Shown here in pieces: positions 1-9,303 of a stretch of 34,428 nucleotides of DNA. How positions within the stretch are numbered: position 1 is the stretch's first letter; the number at the start of each line of letters is the position of its first letter. The stretch is from Paracoccus binzhouensis (GTDB taxonomy: Bacteria > Pseudomonadota > Alphaproteobacteria > Rhodobacterales > Rhodobacteraceae), in the NCBI RefSeq assembly GCF_016446475.1, contig NZ_JAEHFP010000039.1, positions 1-34,428 of the forward strand. Reading direction: 5' to 3'. Both the position numbers and the translations under genes were made by a program. The notes under the pieces were generated by a model. The model was not told the origin of the DNA. It ran no database searches and saw nothing but the letters and a program-made list of their open reading frames with translations.

Positions 1-370
1 CCGCGCGCCGCGGCGGCGGCGTGCCCGCAAGGGCCGGCCGCGGCTCGGGCTCGCGCACCGGATCCTCGGTGCCGGATCCTGTGCCGCCCTGCAGCCGCGC
101 CAGCATGGCGCGCAGCTCCTCGGCCTCCTGCCGCAGCAAGAGCAGGCTGCGCGCCGACCAGACCGCCAGCCAGATCAGCGCCAGCGGCAGCAGCAGCCCG
201 ACCAGCCAGACCGGCCAGCCGGCGCCGCCCTGACCCTCGGCCTCGGGGCCCAGCAGGGCGAAAAGCCCGGCCAGCGCCAGCCAAGCCAGGCTGGCCGCCA
301 CGCCGACGGCCAGCACCCGGTTGCGGGCCTGCATCACTGCCAGGCGGCGCAGGCCATCAAGCGAGGTCAT
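1..370 (-). CDS. small two-helix membrane protein, partial (C-terminus cut by window edge)
   Basis: An open frame begins with ATG at 370 and runs off the left edge with no stop, giving about 123 residues. The visible part has two hydrophobic segments, roughly residues 18-41 and 52-79. A charged, coiled-coil-like stretch follows (residues 80-95, rich in E, L and R), then a Pro/Glu/Arg-rich, low-complexity tail. This suggests a small inner-membrane protein with a cytoplasmic tail. It starts 17 bases after the greA stop on the same strand, so it is probably co-transcribed with greA. No strong Shine-Dalgarno is visible, which suggests translational coupling. I do not recognise a family and assign no function. 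The reading frame is supported by the amphipathic and hydrophobic pattern and by its operon-like position. Confidence 0.6.
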   Translation of the reverse strand, partial: MTSLDGLRRLAVMQARNRVLAVGVAASLAWLALAGLFALLGPEAEGQGGAGWPVWLVGLLLPLALIWLAVWSARSLLLLRQEAEELRAMLARLQGGTGSGTEDPVREPEPRPALAGTPPPRRA

Positions 371-387
371 GCGTCCGGTCCCGCAGC

Positions 388-858
388 TCAGACATAGCGG
401 ATCGAGAGGATCTCATAGGATTTCCCGCCGCCGGGGGTGACGACCTCGACGCTGTCGCCCTCGTCCTTGCCGATCAGGGCGCGGGCCAGCGGCGAGCGGA
501 TGTTCAGCAGCCCGCGCTCCAGGTCGGCCTCGGCCTCGCCGACGATCTGGTAGGTGCGCTCCTCCTCGGTGTCCTCGTCCAGCAGCGTGACGGTGGCGCC
601 GAACTTGACGCTGCCGTTCAGCCGCGACGGGTCGATCACCTCGGCACGCGAGATGATCATCTCCAGTTCCTTGATCCGGCCCTCGACGAAGCTCTGCTTT
701 TCGCGGGCGGCATGGTATTCGGCATTCTCCGACAGGTCGCCATGCTCGCGCGCCTCGGCAATGGCGCGGATCACCGCCGGACGTTCGACGGCGCGCAGCT
801 CGCGCAGCTCCTCGTCCAGCTGGTCGTAGCCCGCGCGGGTCATCGGTATCTTTTCCAT
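388..858 (-). CDS. greA: transcription elongation factor GreA
   Basis: GreA rescues backtracked RNA polymerase by stimulating cleavage of the nascent RNA 3' end through the secondary channel. The 156-residue product has the usual family length. An N-terminal antiparallel coiled coil (about residues 10-75) carries the [10 protein letters not shown] signature and the acidic tip. A C-terminal FKBP-like domain follows and contains the typical segments [14 protein letters not shown] and a final EILSI strand. I chose the ATG at 858 because GGAAGG lies 6-7 bases upstream. A longer frame beginning at 879 adds seven residues not typical of the family. It is transcribed away from the ETF-QO gene, and its leader contains a stable hairpin (916-940). 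Identification is secure. Confidence 0.97.
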   Translation of the reverse strand: MEKIPMTRAGYDQLDEELRELRAVERPAVIRAIAEAREHGDLSENAEYHAAREKQSFVEGRIKELEMIISRAEVIDPSRLNGSVKFGATVTLLDEDTEEERTYQIVGEAEADLERGLLNIRSPLARALIGKDEGDSVEVVTPGGGKSYEILSIRYV

Positions 859-915
859 TCCAGTCCTTCCCGCCGCCACATGCGACGCAAGTCAACACGA
901 AACACGGTGTTGGAA

Positions 916-940
916 CGCCCCCGGCCTTGGGCCGAGGGCG
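916..940. other. stable hairpin in the greA leader / greA-etfQO intergenic region
   Basis: CGCCC(c)CGGCC, a TTG loop, then GGCCG(a)GGGCG form a 10-bp stem with one mismatch, 58-82 bases upstream of the greA start. No run of T follows on either strand, so it does not look like a complete intrinsic terminator. It may be a leader structure of greA. The 273-base gap also contains the palindrome AATTGCAATT at 1036-1045 on the ETF-QO side. I could not place a convincing promoter in this gap. Confidence 0.45.
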
Positions 941-1131
941 TCCGCAGAAATCCGGGGGGCATCGTGGCGCGATCCGTCCCCCGTTTCAAGCCCCGGCAAA
1001 AGCCCTCCGCGACAGCTCGCGCAGAAAGGTCGCAGAATTGCAATTGTTCGTCGCGTTCCGATTGCCGGCAAGAATGTTACGCGCTAGGTGTTCGGCGCAC
1101 AGTCAAGAGCCAGGGGATTGGAGGCCGAGCC

Positions 1132-2778
1132 ATGTCTGAGATCGTCCGCGAGTCGATGGATTACGACGTCGTGATCGTGGGTGGCGGGCCTGCCGGCCTG
1201 TCTGCGGCGATCCGGCTGAAGCAGCTCAACCCCGAGCTGTCCGTGGTGCTCCTGGAGAAGGGCTCGGAGATCGGCGCGCATATCCTCTCGGGCGCGGTGC
1301 TGGACACCTCGGGCCTCGACAAGCTGATCCCCGACTGGAAGGAGAAGGGCGCGCCGGTCACCACCGAGGTCACCCAGGACAATTTCTACATCCTCGGCCC
1401 GCATGGCCAGGTCCGGGTGCCGAACTGGCCGATGCCGCCGCTGATGTCGAACCACGGCAAATACATCGTCAGCATGGGCAATGTCTGCCGCTGGCTCGCC
1501 GAACAGGCCGAGGCGCTGGAAGTGGAAATCTTCCCCGGCATGGCCTGCTCGCAGCTGGTCTACGAGGGCGAGCGCGTGGTCGGCGTCGTCGCCGGCGAGA
1601 TGGGGCTGAATGCCGACGGCAGCCCCGGCCCGGCCTACGAGCCCGGCATGGAGTTGCGCGGCAAATACGTGCTGATCGCCGAGGGCGTGAGGGGCTCTCT
1701 CGCCAAGGAACTGATCGGCAAATACGATCTCTCGGTCGGGCACGAGCCGCAGAAATTCGGCCTCGGCATGAAGGAGATCTGGGAGATCGACCCCGCCAAG
1801 GCCAAGCCCGGCACGGTGACGCATACCATGGGCTGGCCCTTGGGCAAGAATGCCGGCGGCGGCTCGTTCATCTATCACCTCGAGGGCAACCAGGTGCTGG
1901 TCGGCTTCGTCGTGCACCTGAACTATGCCAACCCCTATCTCTACCCCTACATGGAGTTCCAGCGCTTCAAGCACCACCCGCTGGTCGCGGACCTCTTGGA
2001 GGGCGGCAAGCGCGTCGCCTACGGCGCCCGCGCCATCTCCGAGGGCGGCTGGCAATCGATCCCGAAGCTGACGGTGCCCGGCGCGGCGCTGCTCGGCTGC
2101 TCGGCGGGACTGGTGAACGTGCCGCGCATCAAGGGCAACCACAACGCCATGCTGTCCGGCATCGCTGCGGCCGAGGCGGCGGCGGCGGCCATCACCGCCG
2201 GCCGTGCGGGCGACGAGCTGACCGATTACGAGGCCGAGGTCCGCAAGGGCGCCATCGCCCGCGACCTGAAGCCGGTCAGGAACGTCAAGCCGGTCTGGTC
2301 GAAGCTGGGGCTCTGGGCCAGCCTGGCGCTTGGCGGCTTCGACATGTGGGTGGCGAACCTCACGGGCTGGAACCCCTTGGGCACCTGGAAGCACGGCAAG
2401 ACCGATGCGCAGGCCACCGGCAAGGCGGCGGATTTCCAGCCCATCGACTACCCGAAGCCGGACGGCAAGCTGTCCTTCGACCGGCTGACCAACGTGGCGT
2501 TTTCCTTCACCAATCACGAGGAAAGCCAGCCCTGCCACCTGAAGCTGAAGGATCCCGCGATCCCGATTTCGGTGAACCTGCCGCTTTATGCCGAGCCGGC
2601 GACGCGCTACTGCCCGGCCGGGGTCTATGAGGTGCTGGAGGGCGAGGGCGGCCCGCGCTTCCAGATCAACTTCCAGAACTGCGTGCATTGCAAGACCTGC
2701 GACATCAAGGATCCCTCCCAGAACATCAACTGGACAACCCCACAGGGCGGAGACGGGCCGAACTACCCGAATATGTGA
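1132..2778 (+). CDS. electron transfer flavoprotein-ubiquinone oxidoreductase
   Basis: ETF-QO is an inner-membrane flavoprotein that passes electrons from reduced ETF (fatty-acid and amino-acid oxidation) to ubiquinone. The 548-residue product has the normal length. An N-terminal FAD-binding Rossmann motif VGGGPAG sits at residues 16-22. A ubiquinone-binding, membrane-associated middle region follows. The C-terminal ferredoxin-like domain supplies the 4Fe-4S ligands C494, C517, C520 and C523 (RYCPAGVY ... CVHCKTCDIKDP). I chose the ATG at 1132 because GGAGG lies about 8 bases upstream and the FAD motif then sits at the usual distance from the N-terminus. The much longer open frame from 712 is an upstream extension that overlaps greA antisense. 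The etfA/etfB genes are not in the window. Confidence 0.97.
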   Translation: MSEIVRESMDYDVVIVGGGPAGLSAAIRLKQLNPELSVVLLEKGSEIGAHILSGAVLDTSGLDKLIPDWKEKGAPVTTEVTQDNFYILGPHGQVRVPNWPMPPLMSNHGKYIVSMGNVCRWLAEQAEALEVEIFPGMACSQLVYEGERVVGVVAGEMGLNADGSPGPAYEPGMELRGKYVLIAEGVRGSLAKELIGKYDLSVGHEPQKFGLGMKEIWEIDPAKAKPGTVTHTMGWPLGKNAGGGSFIYHLEGNQVLVGFVVHLNYANPYLYPYMEFQRFKHHPLVADLLEGGKRVAYGARAISEGGWQSIPKLTVPGAALLGCSAGLVNVPRIKGNHNAMLSGIAAAEAAAAAITAGRAGDELTDYEAEVRKGAIARDLKPVRNVKPVWSKLGLWASLALGGFDMWVANLTGWNPLGTWKHGKTDAQATGKAADFQPIDYPKPDGKLSFDRLTNVAFSFTNHEESQPCHLKLKDPAIPISVNLPLYAEPATRYCPAGVYEVLEGEGGPRFQINFQNCVHCKTCDIKDPSQNINWTTPQGGDGPNYPNM

Positions 2779-2872
2779 TCGCGGCAGGGCGCACCGGCCC
2801 GGCGGCGGCGTTGCCCACCGAAGCGACGGCGGCTAGGGTCGGGGCGCGAATTGCCAAGGACTGGGCCAAGCC

Positions 2873-4741
2873 GTGACGACAAGACTGATCCCCATGGCGC
2901 TGATCGCGCTGACCGCCGCGCTGCCGCTGCAGCAGGGCGCCGCATGGGCCGCCCCGACGCTGGCCCAGGCCGAAACCCCCGAGGTCCCCGACGGCGACCG
3001 CCCGGCGCATCGGCCGACCGAGCCGACAGCAGGGCCGGCGACCGAGGTCCGCGGCCTGGCCGGCCCCTATCTGGCCGCGCGCATGGCCGCGATCCAGAAC
3101 GACTATCGCAACGCCGCCACCTATTACCTGCAGGCCCTGGCCCAGGACGATACCGATGGCTACCTGCAGGACAGCGCCCTGGTGGCGCTGATCTCGGCCG
3201 GCGAGATGGAGCGTGCCACCGCCCTGGCCGTCACCATGTCCGACCAGGGCCGCGCCACCGAACTGGCCAGGCTGGTGCAGCGCGCGGAACTGGCCCGGGC
3301 CGGGCGCTGGGACGACCTGATCGCCGCTATCGACACCGCCCCCACGCCCGAGACCGGCGCGGACGCGCCCGGCGGCGGTGCGCTGGTCGACGGCATGATG
3401 CGGGCCTGGGCGCTGCTGGGCGCCGGCAAGGCGGGCGAGTCGCTTTCCGCCTTCAAGAAGCTTGCCACCCTGCGCGGCGCCGGACCGATGGTGAGCTACC
3501 ATCTGGCGCTGACCAAGGCCAAGGTCGGCGATTTCGAGGGCGCCGAGGAACTGCTGGCCGATCCCGCCACCGGCGCACATATCCTGGGCGTCGTGGCCCG
3601 CGCCCAGGTGCTGTCGCAGCTTGAACGCAACCGCGACGCCATCGCCATGCTGGAGGGCACCCCCGGCTTTGCCGAGGAACCGCATCTGATGGCCCTGCGC
3701 GACCGCATGGCCAAGGGCGAAACGCTGGCCTTCGATTCGATCCGCACGCCCTCGGACGGGATCGCGCAGGTGTTCCTGACCTTCGGCTCGGTGCTGGCGA
3801 CCAGCGACGAGCCCGACCCGCTGGCGCTGATCCATGCCCGGCTGGCCGAATACCTGGCCCCCGACCTCGGCGAGGCGCATCTGCTGAGCGCGCAGCTGCT
3901 GCAGGGCTTCGGCCAGTTCGACCTGGCCGAGCGCGAATTCGAGAAGCTGCGCGAGCTGGGCGACATGCGCCCGATCGCCGAGCTGTCGCGCATCGACGCC
4001 CTGGCCCGGGCCGAGCGGCTCGACGATGCCGAAAAGGCGGCGCTGGCGCTGACCGCCGCCCATCCCGAGCTGGCCCAGGGCTGGATCGCGCTGGGGGACC
4101 TGTTGCGCCAGCAGGACAAGTTCGGCCAGGCGGTGCCGGCCTATGACAAGGCGCTGAGCCTGATCGGCGACCAGGACCCCGAGGCGCGCTGGTTCCCGCT
4201 CTACGCCCGCGGCATCGCCCTGGAACGCTCGGGCCAGTTTCCCAAGGCCGAGGCCGACCTGCGCGCCGCGCTGAAGATCCGCCCGGATTCGCCGCAGGTG
4301 CTGAACTATCTTGGCTACAGCCTGGTGGACCGCAACGAAAAGCTGGACGAGGCGCTGCGGCTGATCAAGCGCGCGGTCGAGCTGCGCCCGGATGACGGCT
4401 ATATCCTCGATTCGCTGGCCTGGGCCTATTACCGGCTCGGCCGCTATTCCGAGGCGGTCGCGCCGATGGAGCGCGCCGTCGCCGCCATGGCCAGCGATTC
4501 GCTGGTCAACGACCACATGGGCGACATCTACTGGATGGTCGGCCGCAAGCGCGAGGCCGAGATCCAGTGGCACCGCGCCCTGTCGCTGAAGCCGGAAACC
4601 GAGGCTGAGGCCCGCCGCATCCGCGCCAAGCTGGAGCGCGGGCTGGACGCGGTGCTGGCCGAGGAAAAGGCCAATGGCGGCAAGCTGCCCGAACCCCGCA
4701 CACCCGAACCTCGCACATCGGAACCCGCCGGGGCCGACTGA
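2873..4741 (+). CDS. secreted tetratricopeptide-repeat protein
   Basis: A 622-residue protein with a signal peptide (hydrophobic residues 8-20, likely cleavage after AWA around residue 27), so it probably acts in the periplasm or at the outer membrane. The body is alpha-helical repeats. Clear TPR units occur in the last third, for example around the segments ALGDLLRQQDKFGQAVPAYD, LNYLGYSLVDRNEKLDEALR and DSLAWAYYRLGRYSEAV. The tail is Pro/Glu-rich. Proteins of this layout are common in Rhodobacterales and are usually annotated only as TPR proteins; a scaffold role is an inference. The start is GTG at 2873, with AAGGA 12 bases upstream; an ATG at 2894 would shorten the signal peptide. It ends 3 bases before ispE, suggesting co-transcription. 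Confidence 0.88.
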   Translation: MTTRLIPMALIALTAALPLQQGAAWAAPTLAQAETPEVPDGDRPAHRPTEPTAGPATEVRGLAGPYLAARMAAIQNDYRNAATYYLQALAQDDTDGYLQDSALVALISAGEMERATALAVTMSDQGRATELARLVQRAELARAGRWDDLIAAIDTAPTPETGADAPGGGALVDGMMRAWALLGAGKAGESLSAFKKLATLRGAGPMVSYHLALTKAKVGDFEGAEELLADPATGAHILGVVARAQVLSQLERNRDAIAMLEGTPGFAEEPHLMALRDRMAKGETLAFDSIRTPSDGIAQVFLTFGSVLATSDEPDPLALIHARLAEYLAPDLGEAHLLSAQLLQGFGQFDLAEREFEKLRELGDMRPIAELSRIDALARAERLDDAEKAALALTAAHPELAQGWIALGDLLRQQDKFGQAVPAYDKALSLIGDQDPEARWFPLYARGIALERSGQFPKAEADLRAALKIRPDSPQVLNYLGYSLVDRNEKLDEALRLIKRAVELRPDDGYILDSLAWAYYRLGRYSEAVAPMERAVAAMASDSLVNDHMGDIYWMVGRKREAEIQWHRALSLKPETEAEARRIRAKLERGLDAVLAEEKANGGKLPEPRTPEPRTSEPAGAD

Positions 4742-4744
4742 TCC

Positions 4745-5566
4745 ATGCCCTTGTCCCGGCGCGAGGCGGCGCCCGCCAAGCTGAACCTGACCCTGCACGT
4801 CACCGGCCGCCGCCCGGACGGCTATCACCTGCTCGATTCTCTGGTGGTGTTCCTGGACCTGGGCGATGTGGTGACGGTGACGCCGGGGCCGCTGTCGCTC
4901 AGCCTGGCCGGCCCCTTTGCCCAGGGCCTGGCGGCCGAGCCCGACAACCTGTGCCTGCGCGCCGCGCGGCTGGCCGGGCGCGAGGCGCGGATCACCCTGG
5001 AAAAGAACCTGCCGGTGGCCTCGGGCATCGGCGGCGGCTCGGCCGATGCGGCGGCGGTGCTGCGGGCGCTGGATGCCGCCCCCGGCGGGCTGGAAACGCT
5101 GGGCGCCGACGTGCCCGCCTGCCTGGCCAGCCGGCCGGTGCGCATGCAGGGGCTGGGGGAAATCCTGACGCCGCTGCCGCCGCTGCCGCCGCTCGATGTG
5201 CTGCTGGTCAATCCCGGCCGCGGCCTTGCCACGCCCGAGGTGTTCAGGGCGCTGACGCGGCGGGACAATCCGCCGATGCCCGAGCCGCTGCCGGATTTCC
5301 CCGACATCGGCACGTTGATCGGATTCCTGCAGGATTGCCGCAACGATCTGGAAGCGCCGGCCATCGCCCTGATGCCGGAAGTTTCCGCCTGCCTGGCCGC
5401 GATCCGGGCCGAGGGTGCGCCGCTTGCCCGCATGTCCGGCTCGGGCGCGACCTGCTTCGGGCTTTTCGCCACCGCGTCCGAGGCCGAGGCCGCCCGCGCC
5501 CGCATCGCCGCGGCCAATCCCGGCTGGTGGGTGGCCACGTCTGGACTTGCGCCGGCAAAGCTCTAA
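4745..5566 (+). CDS. ispE: 4-diphosphocytidyl-2-C-methyl-D-erythritol kinase
   Basis: IspE phosphorylates CDP-methylerythritol with ATP in the MEP route to isopentenyl diphosphate. The 273-residue GHMP-family protein carries the N-terminal PAKLNLTL motif (catalytic Lys about residue 12) and a substrate segment [12 protein letters not shown]. The glycine-rich ATP loop [14 protein letters not shown] is at 90-103, and the catalytic Asp lies in GADVPAC (about residue 122). The C-terminal [12 protein letters not shown] motif is also present. It starts 3 bases after the TPR gene and is followed 28 bases later by pdxJ. The pathway's first enzyme, dxs, lies in a separate operon in the same window. 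The N-terminus is slightly shorter than in some homologues, but all motifs are intact. Confidence 0.96.
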   Translation: MPLSRREAAPAKLNLTLHVTGRRPDGYHLLDSLVVFLDLGDVVTVTPGPLSLSLAGPFAQGLAAEPDNLCLRAARLAGREARITLEKNLPVASGIGGGSADAAAVLRALDAAPGGLETLGADVPACLASRPVRMQGLGEILTPLPPLPPLDVLLVNPGRGLATPEVFRALTRRDNPPMPEPLPDFPDIGTLIGFLQDCRNDLEAPAIALMPEVSACLAAIRAEGAPLARMSGSGATCFGLFATASEAEAARARIAAANPGWWVATSGLAPAKL

Positions 5567-5594
5567 CCTGCCGAAAAATCCGAAAGGGAACATC

Positions 5595-6329
5595 ATGCTG
5601 CGCCTCGGCGTCAACATCGACCACGTCGCCACCATCCGCAATGCCCGCGGCACGCCCTGGCCCGACCCGGTGCGCGCGGCGGAACTGGCCGAGGAGGCCG
5701 GCGCCGACGGCATCACCGCGCATCTGCGCGAGGATCGCCGCCATATCTCGGATGCGGATATCGACCGGCTGATGGCGGCGCTGCGCCTGCCGCTGAACCT
5801 GGAAATGGCCGCGACGGCCGAGATGCAGGCCATCGCCCTGCGCCACCGCCCGCATGCCGTCTGCATCGTTCCCGAAAAGCGCGAGGAACGCACCACCGAG
5901 GGCGGGCTCGACGTCGCCGGCAACGAAAGCTACCTGGCCGATTTCATCGCGCCGCTGCGCGAGGCGGGCTGCCGGGTCTCGCTGTTCATCGGCCACGAGG
6001 CGGAGCAGATCGAGGCCGCCGCCCGCATCGGCGCCGCGGTGGTCGAACTGCATACCGGCGCCTATTGCGACCTCGACACCGAGGGACGGCTGGCCGAACG
6101 CGACCTGGAACTGGAGGCCCTGCGCCGGGCCGCGGCCCAGGCGCATCTTCTGGGGCTCGAGGTCCATGCCGGCCACGGCCTGACCTTCGACACGGTCGGC
6201 CCCGTCGCCGCCATCCCCGAGCTGCGCGAGCTGAACATCGGCCATTTCCTGATCGCCGAATCGGTTTTCCTCGGCCTCGGCCCGGCGATCCGCGAGATGC
6301 GCCGGCGCATGGACGCCGCCCGCGCCTGA
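5595..6329 (+). CDS. pdxJ: pyridoxine 5'-phosphate synthase
   Basis: PdxJ condenses 1-deoxy-D-xylulose 5-phosphate with 3-amino-2-oxopropyl phosphate to give pyridoxine 5'-phosphate in the DXP-dependent vitamin B6 route. It uses the same DXP that the dxs product makes. The 244-residue TIM barrel has the diagnostic N-terminal LGVNIDHVAT (residues 4-13), HLREDRRHI (43-51) and VPEKREERTTEGG (92-104), and a late HAGHGL phosphate-binding segment. I chose the ATG at 5595 because a purine-rich AAAGGGAA lies 5-12 bases upstream and the family starts just before NIDH. The longer frame from 5415 overlaps ispE. A copy of the short CAAATACCC repeat lies immediately after its stop. Confidence 0.97.
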   Translation: MLRLGVNIDHVATIRNARGTPWPDPVRAAELAEEAGADGITAHLREDRRHISDADIDRLMAALRLPLNLEMAATAEMQAIALRHRPHAVCIVPEKREERTTEGGLDVAGNESYLADFIAPLREAGCRVSLFIGHEAEQIEAAARIGAAVVELHTGAYCDLDTEGRLAERDLELEALRRAAAQAHLLGLEVHAGHGLTFDTVGPVAAIPELRELNIGHFLIAESVFLGLGPAIREMRRRMDAARA

Positions 6330-6330
6330 T

Positions 6331-6353
6331 CTTTCCGTTTGCCAAATACCCAT
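6331..6353 (+). repeat. dispersed CAAATACCC element, copy 1
   Basis: CTTTCC-GTTTGCC-AAATACCC-AT begins one base after the pdxJ stop. It matches the core CCGTTTTCCAAATACCC with one difference (T to G in the T-run). It lies in the 48-base gap before the acpS start and ends about 25 bases upstream of that ATG. Confidence 0.7.
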
Positions 6354-6377
6354 GTCACCACAGGACCGGACAGGCGC

Positions 6378-6794
6378 ATGATTCTCGGCATAGGCTCGGA
6401 CCTTTGCAACATCGACCGCATCGCCGGGGTGCTGGAGCGCCACGGCGACCGCTTCCGCCGGCGGGTATTCACCGAAACCGAGCTGGCGCTGGCCGCCCGC
6501 CGCCGGCACGAGGCCGCGACGCTCGCCAAGCGCTGGGCCGCCAAGGAGGCCTGCTCGAAGGCGCTGGGGACCGGGCTTGCCATGGGCATCAGCTGGCGCG
6601 ACATGGCGGTCAGGAACCTGGCGACCGGCCAGCCGACCATGGCGCTGACCGGCTGGGCGGCCGAGCGGCTGACGGCGATGACGCCGGCCGGCCACCGCGC
6701 GCATGTGCATGTGACGCTGACCGACGACCACCCCTGGGCGCAGGCCTTCGTGGTGATCGAGGCGCTTCCCGACCGCGTGAACGGGACGGGCTGA
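6378..6794 (+). CDS. acpS: holo-[acyl-carrier-protein] synthase
   Basis: AcpS transfers 4'-phosphopantetheine from CoA to the serine of acyl carrier protein, switching on fatty-acid synthesis. The 138-residue protein has the metal-binding motif GIGSDL near the N-terminus (Asp about residue 8) and the second signature [15 protein letters not shown] (about 52-66, Glu57 as metal ligand). This is the usual layout of the trimeric AcpS type. I chose the ATG at 6378 because this places the GSDL motif at residues 6-9, as in the family. An upstream start at 6339 overlaps the repeat element. It sits in the common alphaproteobacterial order pdxJ-acpS-lepB-rnc-era. Confidence 0.96.
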   Translation: MILGIGSDLCNIDRIAGVLERHGDRFRRRVFTETELALAARRRHEAATLAKRWAAKEACSKALGTGLAMGISWRDMAVRNLATGQPTMALTGWAAERLTAMTPAGHRAHVHVTLTDDHPWAQAFVVIEALPDRVNGTG

Positions 6795-6869
6795 AGTCCG
6801 GCACGGCTTGACTTTGCCGTCCCCGGCACCCCATGAACGCGCGACTTGCCGATGAAGGGAATGGCATCC

Positions 6870-7661
6870 ATGGCGAAAAGCGTAGCCCGCAAGGATGGGG
6901 GCATCTGGGAAACCGTCAAGACCATCTTCTGGGCCTTGGTGATCGCCGGGGTGTTCCGCACCCTGTTCTTCCAGCCGTTCTGGATCCCCTCGGGCAGCAT
7001 GAAGGACACGCTGCTGATCGGTGATTTCCTGTTCGTGAACAAGATGGCCTATGGCTATTCGCGGGTGTCCTGCCCCTTCGCGCTCTGCCCGATCCCGGGC
7101 CGCATCCTCGGCTCGGAACCCGAGCGCGGCGATGTCGTGGTCTTTCGCCACCCGACCCGCGGCGACGACTTCATCAAGCGGGTGATCGGCCTGCCCGGCG
7201 ACCGCATCCAGGTGAAGAACGGCGTGCTGTGGATCAACGGGCAAGAGGCGCCGCAGCAGCCGGCCGGCACCTTCAGCGAAACCTATGCCCCGCAGGGCCC
7301 GCAGCAAAGCCTGCCGAAATGCCGCAACGAGCCGGTGCCCGAGGGCGGGAGCTGCGAAAAGGACCGCCTGACCGAGACCCTGCCCAATGGCGTCACCCAT
7401 GACGTGCTGAACATCTTCGACAACGGCCCCGGTGACAACACCGCCGAGTTCACCGTGCCCGAGGGGCATTACTTCTTCATGGGCGACAACCGCGACAACT
7501 CCGGCGATTCGCGCTGGCCGGCGGCGGTGGGCGGCGTCGGCATGGTGCCGGCGGAATATCTGATCGGCCGGGCCGACCGGATCATGTTCTCCTCGGCCGG
7601 CAAGTCGCTCCTGTATTTCTGGACCTGGCGGCCGGACCGCTTCTTCAAGGCGGTGAACTGA
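6870..7661 (+). CDS. lepB: signal peptidase I
   Basis: LepB is the inner-membrane serine/lysine protease that removes Sec and Tat signal peptides. The 263-residue product has a single N-terminal membrane segment (about residues 16-34). The catalytic Ser is S43 in IPSGSM, and the catalytic Lys is K103 in [11 protein letters not shown]. The conserved box [11 protein letters not shown] lies at about 205-215. An insert with two cysteine pairs or near-pairs (68/73 and 151/162) lies between these boxes, which is common in Rhodobacterales. Four in-frame starts are possible (6846 TTG, 6852, 6861 and 6870 ATG). I chose 6870 because AAGGGA lies 9 bases upstream. The periplasmic domain follows the membrane segment directly, as in other single-span LepB proteins. 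Confidence 0.96.
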   Translation: MAKSVARKDGGIWETVKTIFWALVIAGVFRTLFFQPFWIPSGSMKDTLLIGDFLFVNKMAYGYSRVSCPFALCPIPGRILGSEPERGDVVVFRHPTRGDDFIKRVIGLPGDRIQVKNGVLWINGQEAPQQPAGTFSETYAPQGPQQSLPKCRNEPVPEGGSCEKDRLTETLPNGVTHDVLNIFDNGPGDNTAEFTVPEGHYFFMGDNRDNSGDSRWPAAVGGVGMVPAEYLIGRADRIMFSSAGKSLLYFWTWRPDRFFKAVN

Positions 7662-7705
7662 GGGAAGAATTGCCGCGGCGCCCCGCGCCGTGGCAGGATC
7701 GGCAC

Positions 7706-8395
7706 ATGAAGATCTCTGCAGAGCTGCGCGCATTCTCGGACCGCCTGGGGCATGAATTCTCGCGCCCCGAACTGTTGCGCCGCGCGCTGACGCATGGCTC
7801 GATCGCCAGCACCACTCGGCCCGACAACCAGCGCCTGGAATTCCTGGGCGACCGGGTGCTGGGCCTGACCATGGCCGAGGCGCTGTTCTCGGCCGACCGC
7901 GCCGCGACCGAGGGCCAGCTGGCGCCGCGCTACAACGCCCTGGTCAAGGGCGAGACCTGCGCCGCCATCGCTCGCGAGATCGGGCTGGGCGAGGTGCTGA
8001 AGCTCGGCCGCTCCGAGATGATGTCGGGCGGCCGCCGCAAGGAGGCGCTGCTGGCCGATGCGATGGAGGCGGTGATCGCCGCCGTCTATCTGGATGCCGG
8101 CTTCGAGGCGGCGCGCAAGGTGGTGCTGCGGCTCTGGGCCGAGCGGCTGGAGAATGTCGAAAGCGACGCCCGCGACGCCAAGACCGCGTTGCAGGAATGG
8201 GCGCAGGCCCAGGGCATGAGCCCGCCGCGCTATGTCCAGACCGCGCGCAGCGGCCCGGACCATGCCCCGGAATTCGAGATCACCGTCCGGCTGGACGACG
8301 GCCGCGAGGCCGCCGCCCAGGGCAAGGGCACCAAACGCAGCATCGAACAGGCGGCCGCCGCCGCCCTGCTCGAGCAGATCGAAAGAACGACATGA
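7706..8395 (+). CDS. rnc: ribonuclease III
   Basis: RNase III cleaves double-stranded RNA and processes the rRNA precursor. The 229-residue protein has the catalytic signature [12 protein letters not shown] at 41-52 and the second metal-site pair D118/E121 in [18 protein letters not shown]-terminal double-stranded RNA-binding domain spans about 150-225, ending with the [15 protein letters not shown] helix. I chose the ATG at 7706 because AGGA lies 8 bases upstream; the frame itself opens at 7670. The stop overlaps the era start as ATGA (8392-8395), so rnc and era are translationally coupled, as in many bacteria. Confidence 0.97.
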   Translation: MKISAELRAFSDRLGHEFSRPELLRRALTHGSIASTTRPDNQRLEFLGDRVLGLTMAEALFSADRAATEGQLAPRYNALVKGETCAAIAREIGLGEVLKLGRSEMMSGGRRKEALLADAMEAVIAAVYLDAGFEAARKVVLRLWAERLENVESDARDAKTALQEWAQAQGMSPPRYVQTARSGPDHAPEFEITVRLDDGREAAAQGKGTKRSIEQAAAAALLEQIERTT

Positions 8396-9303
8396 GCGAG
8401 ACACGCGCGGGCTTCGTCGCCCTGATCGGCGAGCCGAATGCCGGCAAATCCACCCTGCTGAACCGCATGGTCGGGGCCAAGGTCTCGATCGTGACCCACA
8501 AGGTGCAGACCACCCGTGCCCGCATCCGCGGCATCGCGATGGCGGGCGCCAGCCAGATCGTTTTCGTCGACACGCCCGGCATCTTCCGCCCGCGCCGCAG
8601 GCTGGACCGCAGCATGGTCAAGGCGGCCTGGGGGGGCGCGGCCGATGCCGACGTGATCCTGCTGCTGATCGAGGCGCATCGCGGCTTGACCGACGGCGCG
8701 CAGGCGATCATCGACAGCCTGCGCCAGCATGCCGGCCAGACCCCGGTGGCGCTGGTCATCAACAAGATCGACCGGGTGAAGTCCGAGGCGCTGCTGGCGC
8801 TGTCGCAACAGGTCAATGCCGCGTTCGACTTTACTCGCACCTTCATGATCTCGGCCGAAAAGGGCTATGGCTGCGACGACCTGCTGGACTGGCTGGCCGG
8901 GCAGGTGCCCGAGGGGCCCTGGCTTTACCCCGAGGATCAGGTGGCCGACCTGCCGATGCGCATGATCGCCGCCGAGATCACCCGCGAGAAGCTGACCCTG
9001 CGCCTGCACGAGGAAATTCCCTATCAGCTGACGGTCGAGACCGAGCGCTGGGAAGAGAAGAAGGATGGCTCGGCGCGGGTCGAGCAGGTGGTCTATGTCG
9101 CCCGGCCCGGCCACAAGGGCATCGTGCTGGGCAAGGGCGGCGAGACGATCAAGGCCGTGGGCCAGGCGGCGCGAGCCGAGCTGGCCGAGTTCATGGGCCG
9201 CCCCGTCCACCTGTTCCTGCAGGTGAAGGTGCGCGAGAACTGGCTGGACGAGGCCGAGCGCTACAACGAGATGGGCCTCGACTTCCGCGACGGCGATGCC
9301 TGA
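8392..9303 (+). CDS. era: GTPase Era
   Basis: Era is an essential GTPase that binds the 3' end of 16S rRNA and helps mature the 30S subunit. The 303-residue product has G1 GEPNAGKST (13-21), G3 DTPG (60-63) and G4 NKID (124-127). G5 is near SAEKGYG (154-160). A C-terminal KH domain carries the loop VLGKGG at 245-250. The start ATG overlaps the rnc stop by 4 bases. The last 8 bases overlap the next gene. In many alphaproteobacteria recO follows era (directly or after the DUF1491 gene); no recO is visible here. Confidence 0.98.
   Translation: MSETRAGFVALIGEPNAGKSTLLNRMVGAKVSIVTHKVQTTRARIRGIAMAGASQIVFVDTPGIFRPRRRLDRSMVKAAWGGAADADVILLLIEAHRGLTDGAQAIIDSLRQHAGQTPVALVINKIDRVKSEALLALSQQVNAAFDFTRTFMISAEKGYGCDDLLDWLAGQVPEGPWLYPEDQVADLPMRMIAAEITREKLTLRLHEEIPYQLTVETERWEEKKDGSARVEQVVYVARPGHKGIVLGKGGETIKAVGQAARAELAEFMGRPVHLFLQVKVRENWLDEAERYNEMGLDFRDGDA

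Noticed and set aside
712..1131. N-terminal extension of the ETF-QO frame
   Set aside because: It overlaps greA antisense, lacks a ribosome site, and would put 140 unrelated residues ahead of the FAD-binding motif. The ATG at 1132 has a good ribosome site.
2726..5923. Minus-strand open frame of over 1000 residues opposite the TPR, ispE and pdxJ genes
   Set aside because: It is rich in Arg, Gly, Gln and His with no domain pattern. Such long antisense frames are a by-product of high GC3 codon use on the real strand. The same applies to long frames at 5244-7733, 9827-12037, 14095-16557 and 27293-29809.
6795..6869. Promoter for lepB starting with TTGACT at 6808
   Set aside because: The -35 is good, but no acceptable -10 lies at 16-18 bases; the best is CATGAA, a weak match. 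Continuous transcription from pdxJ-acpS is as likely.
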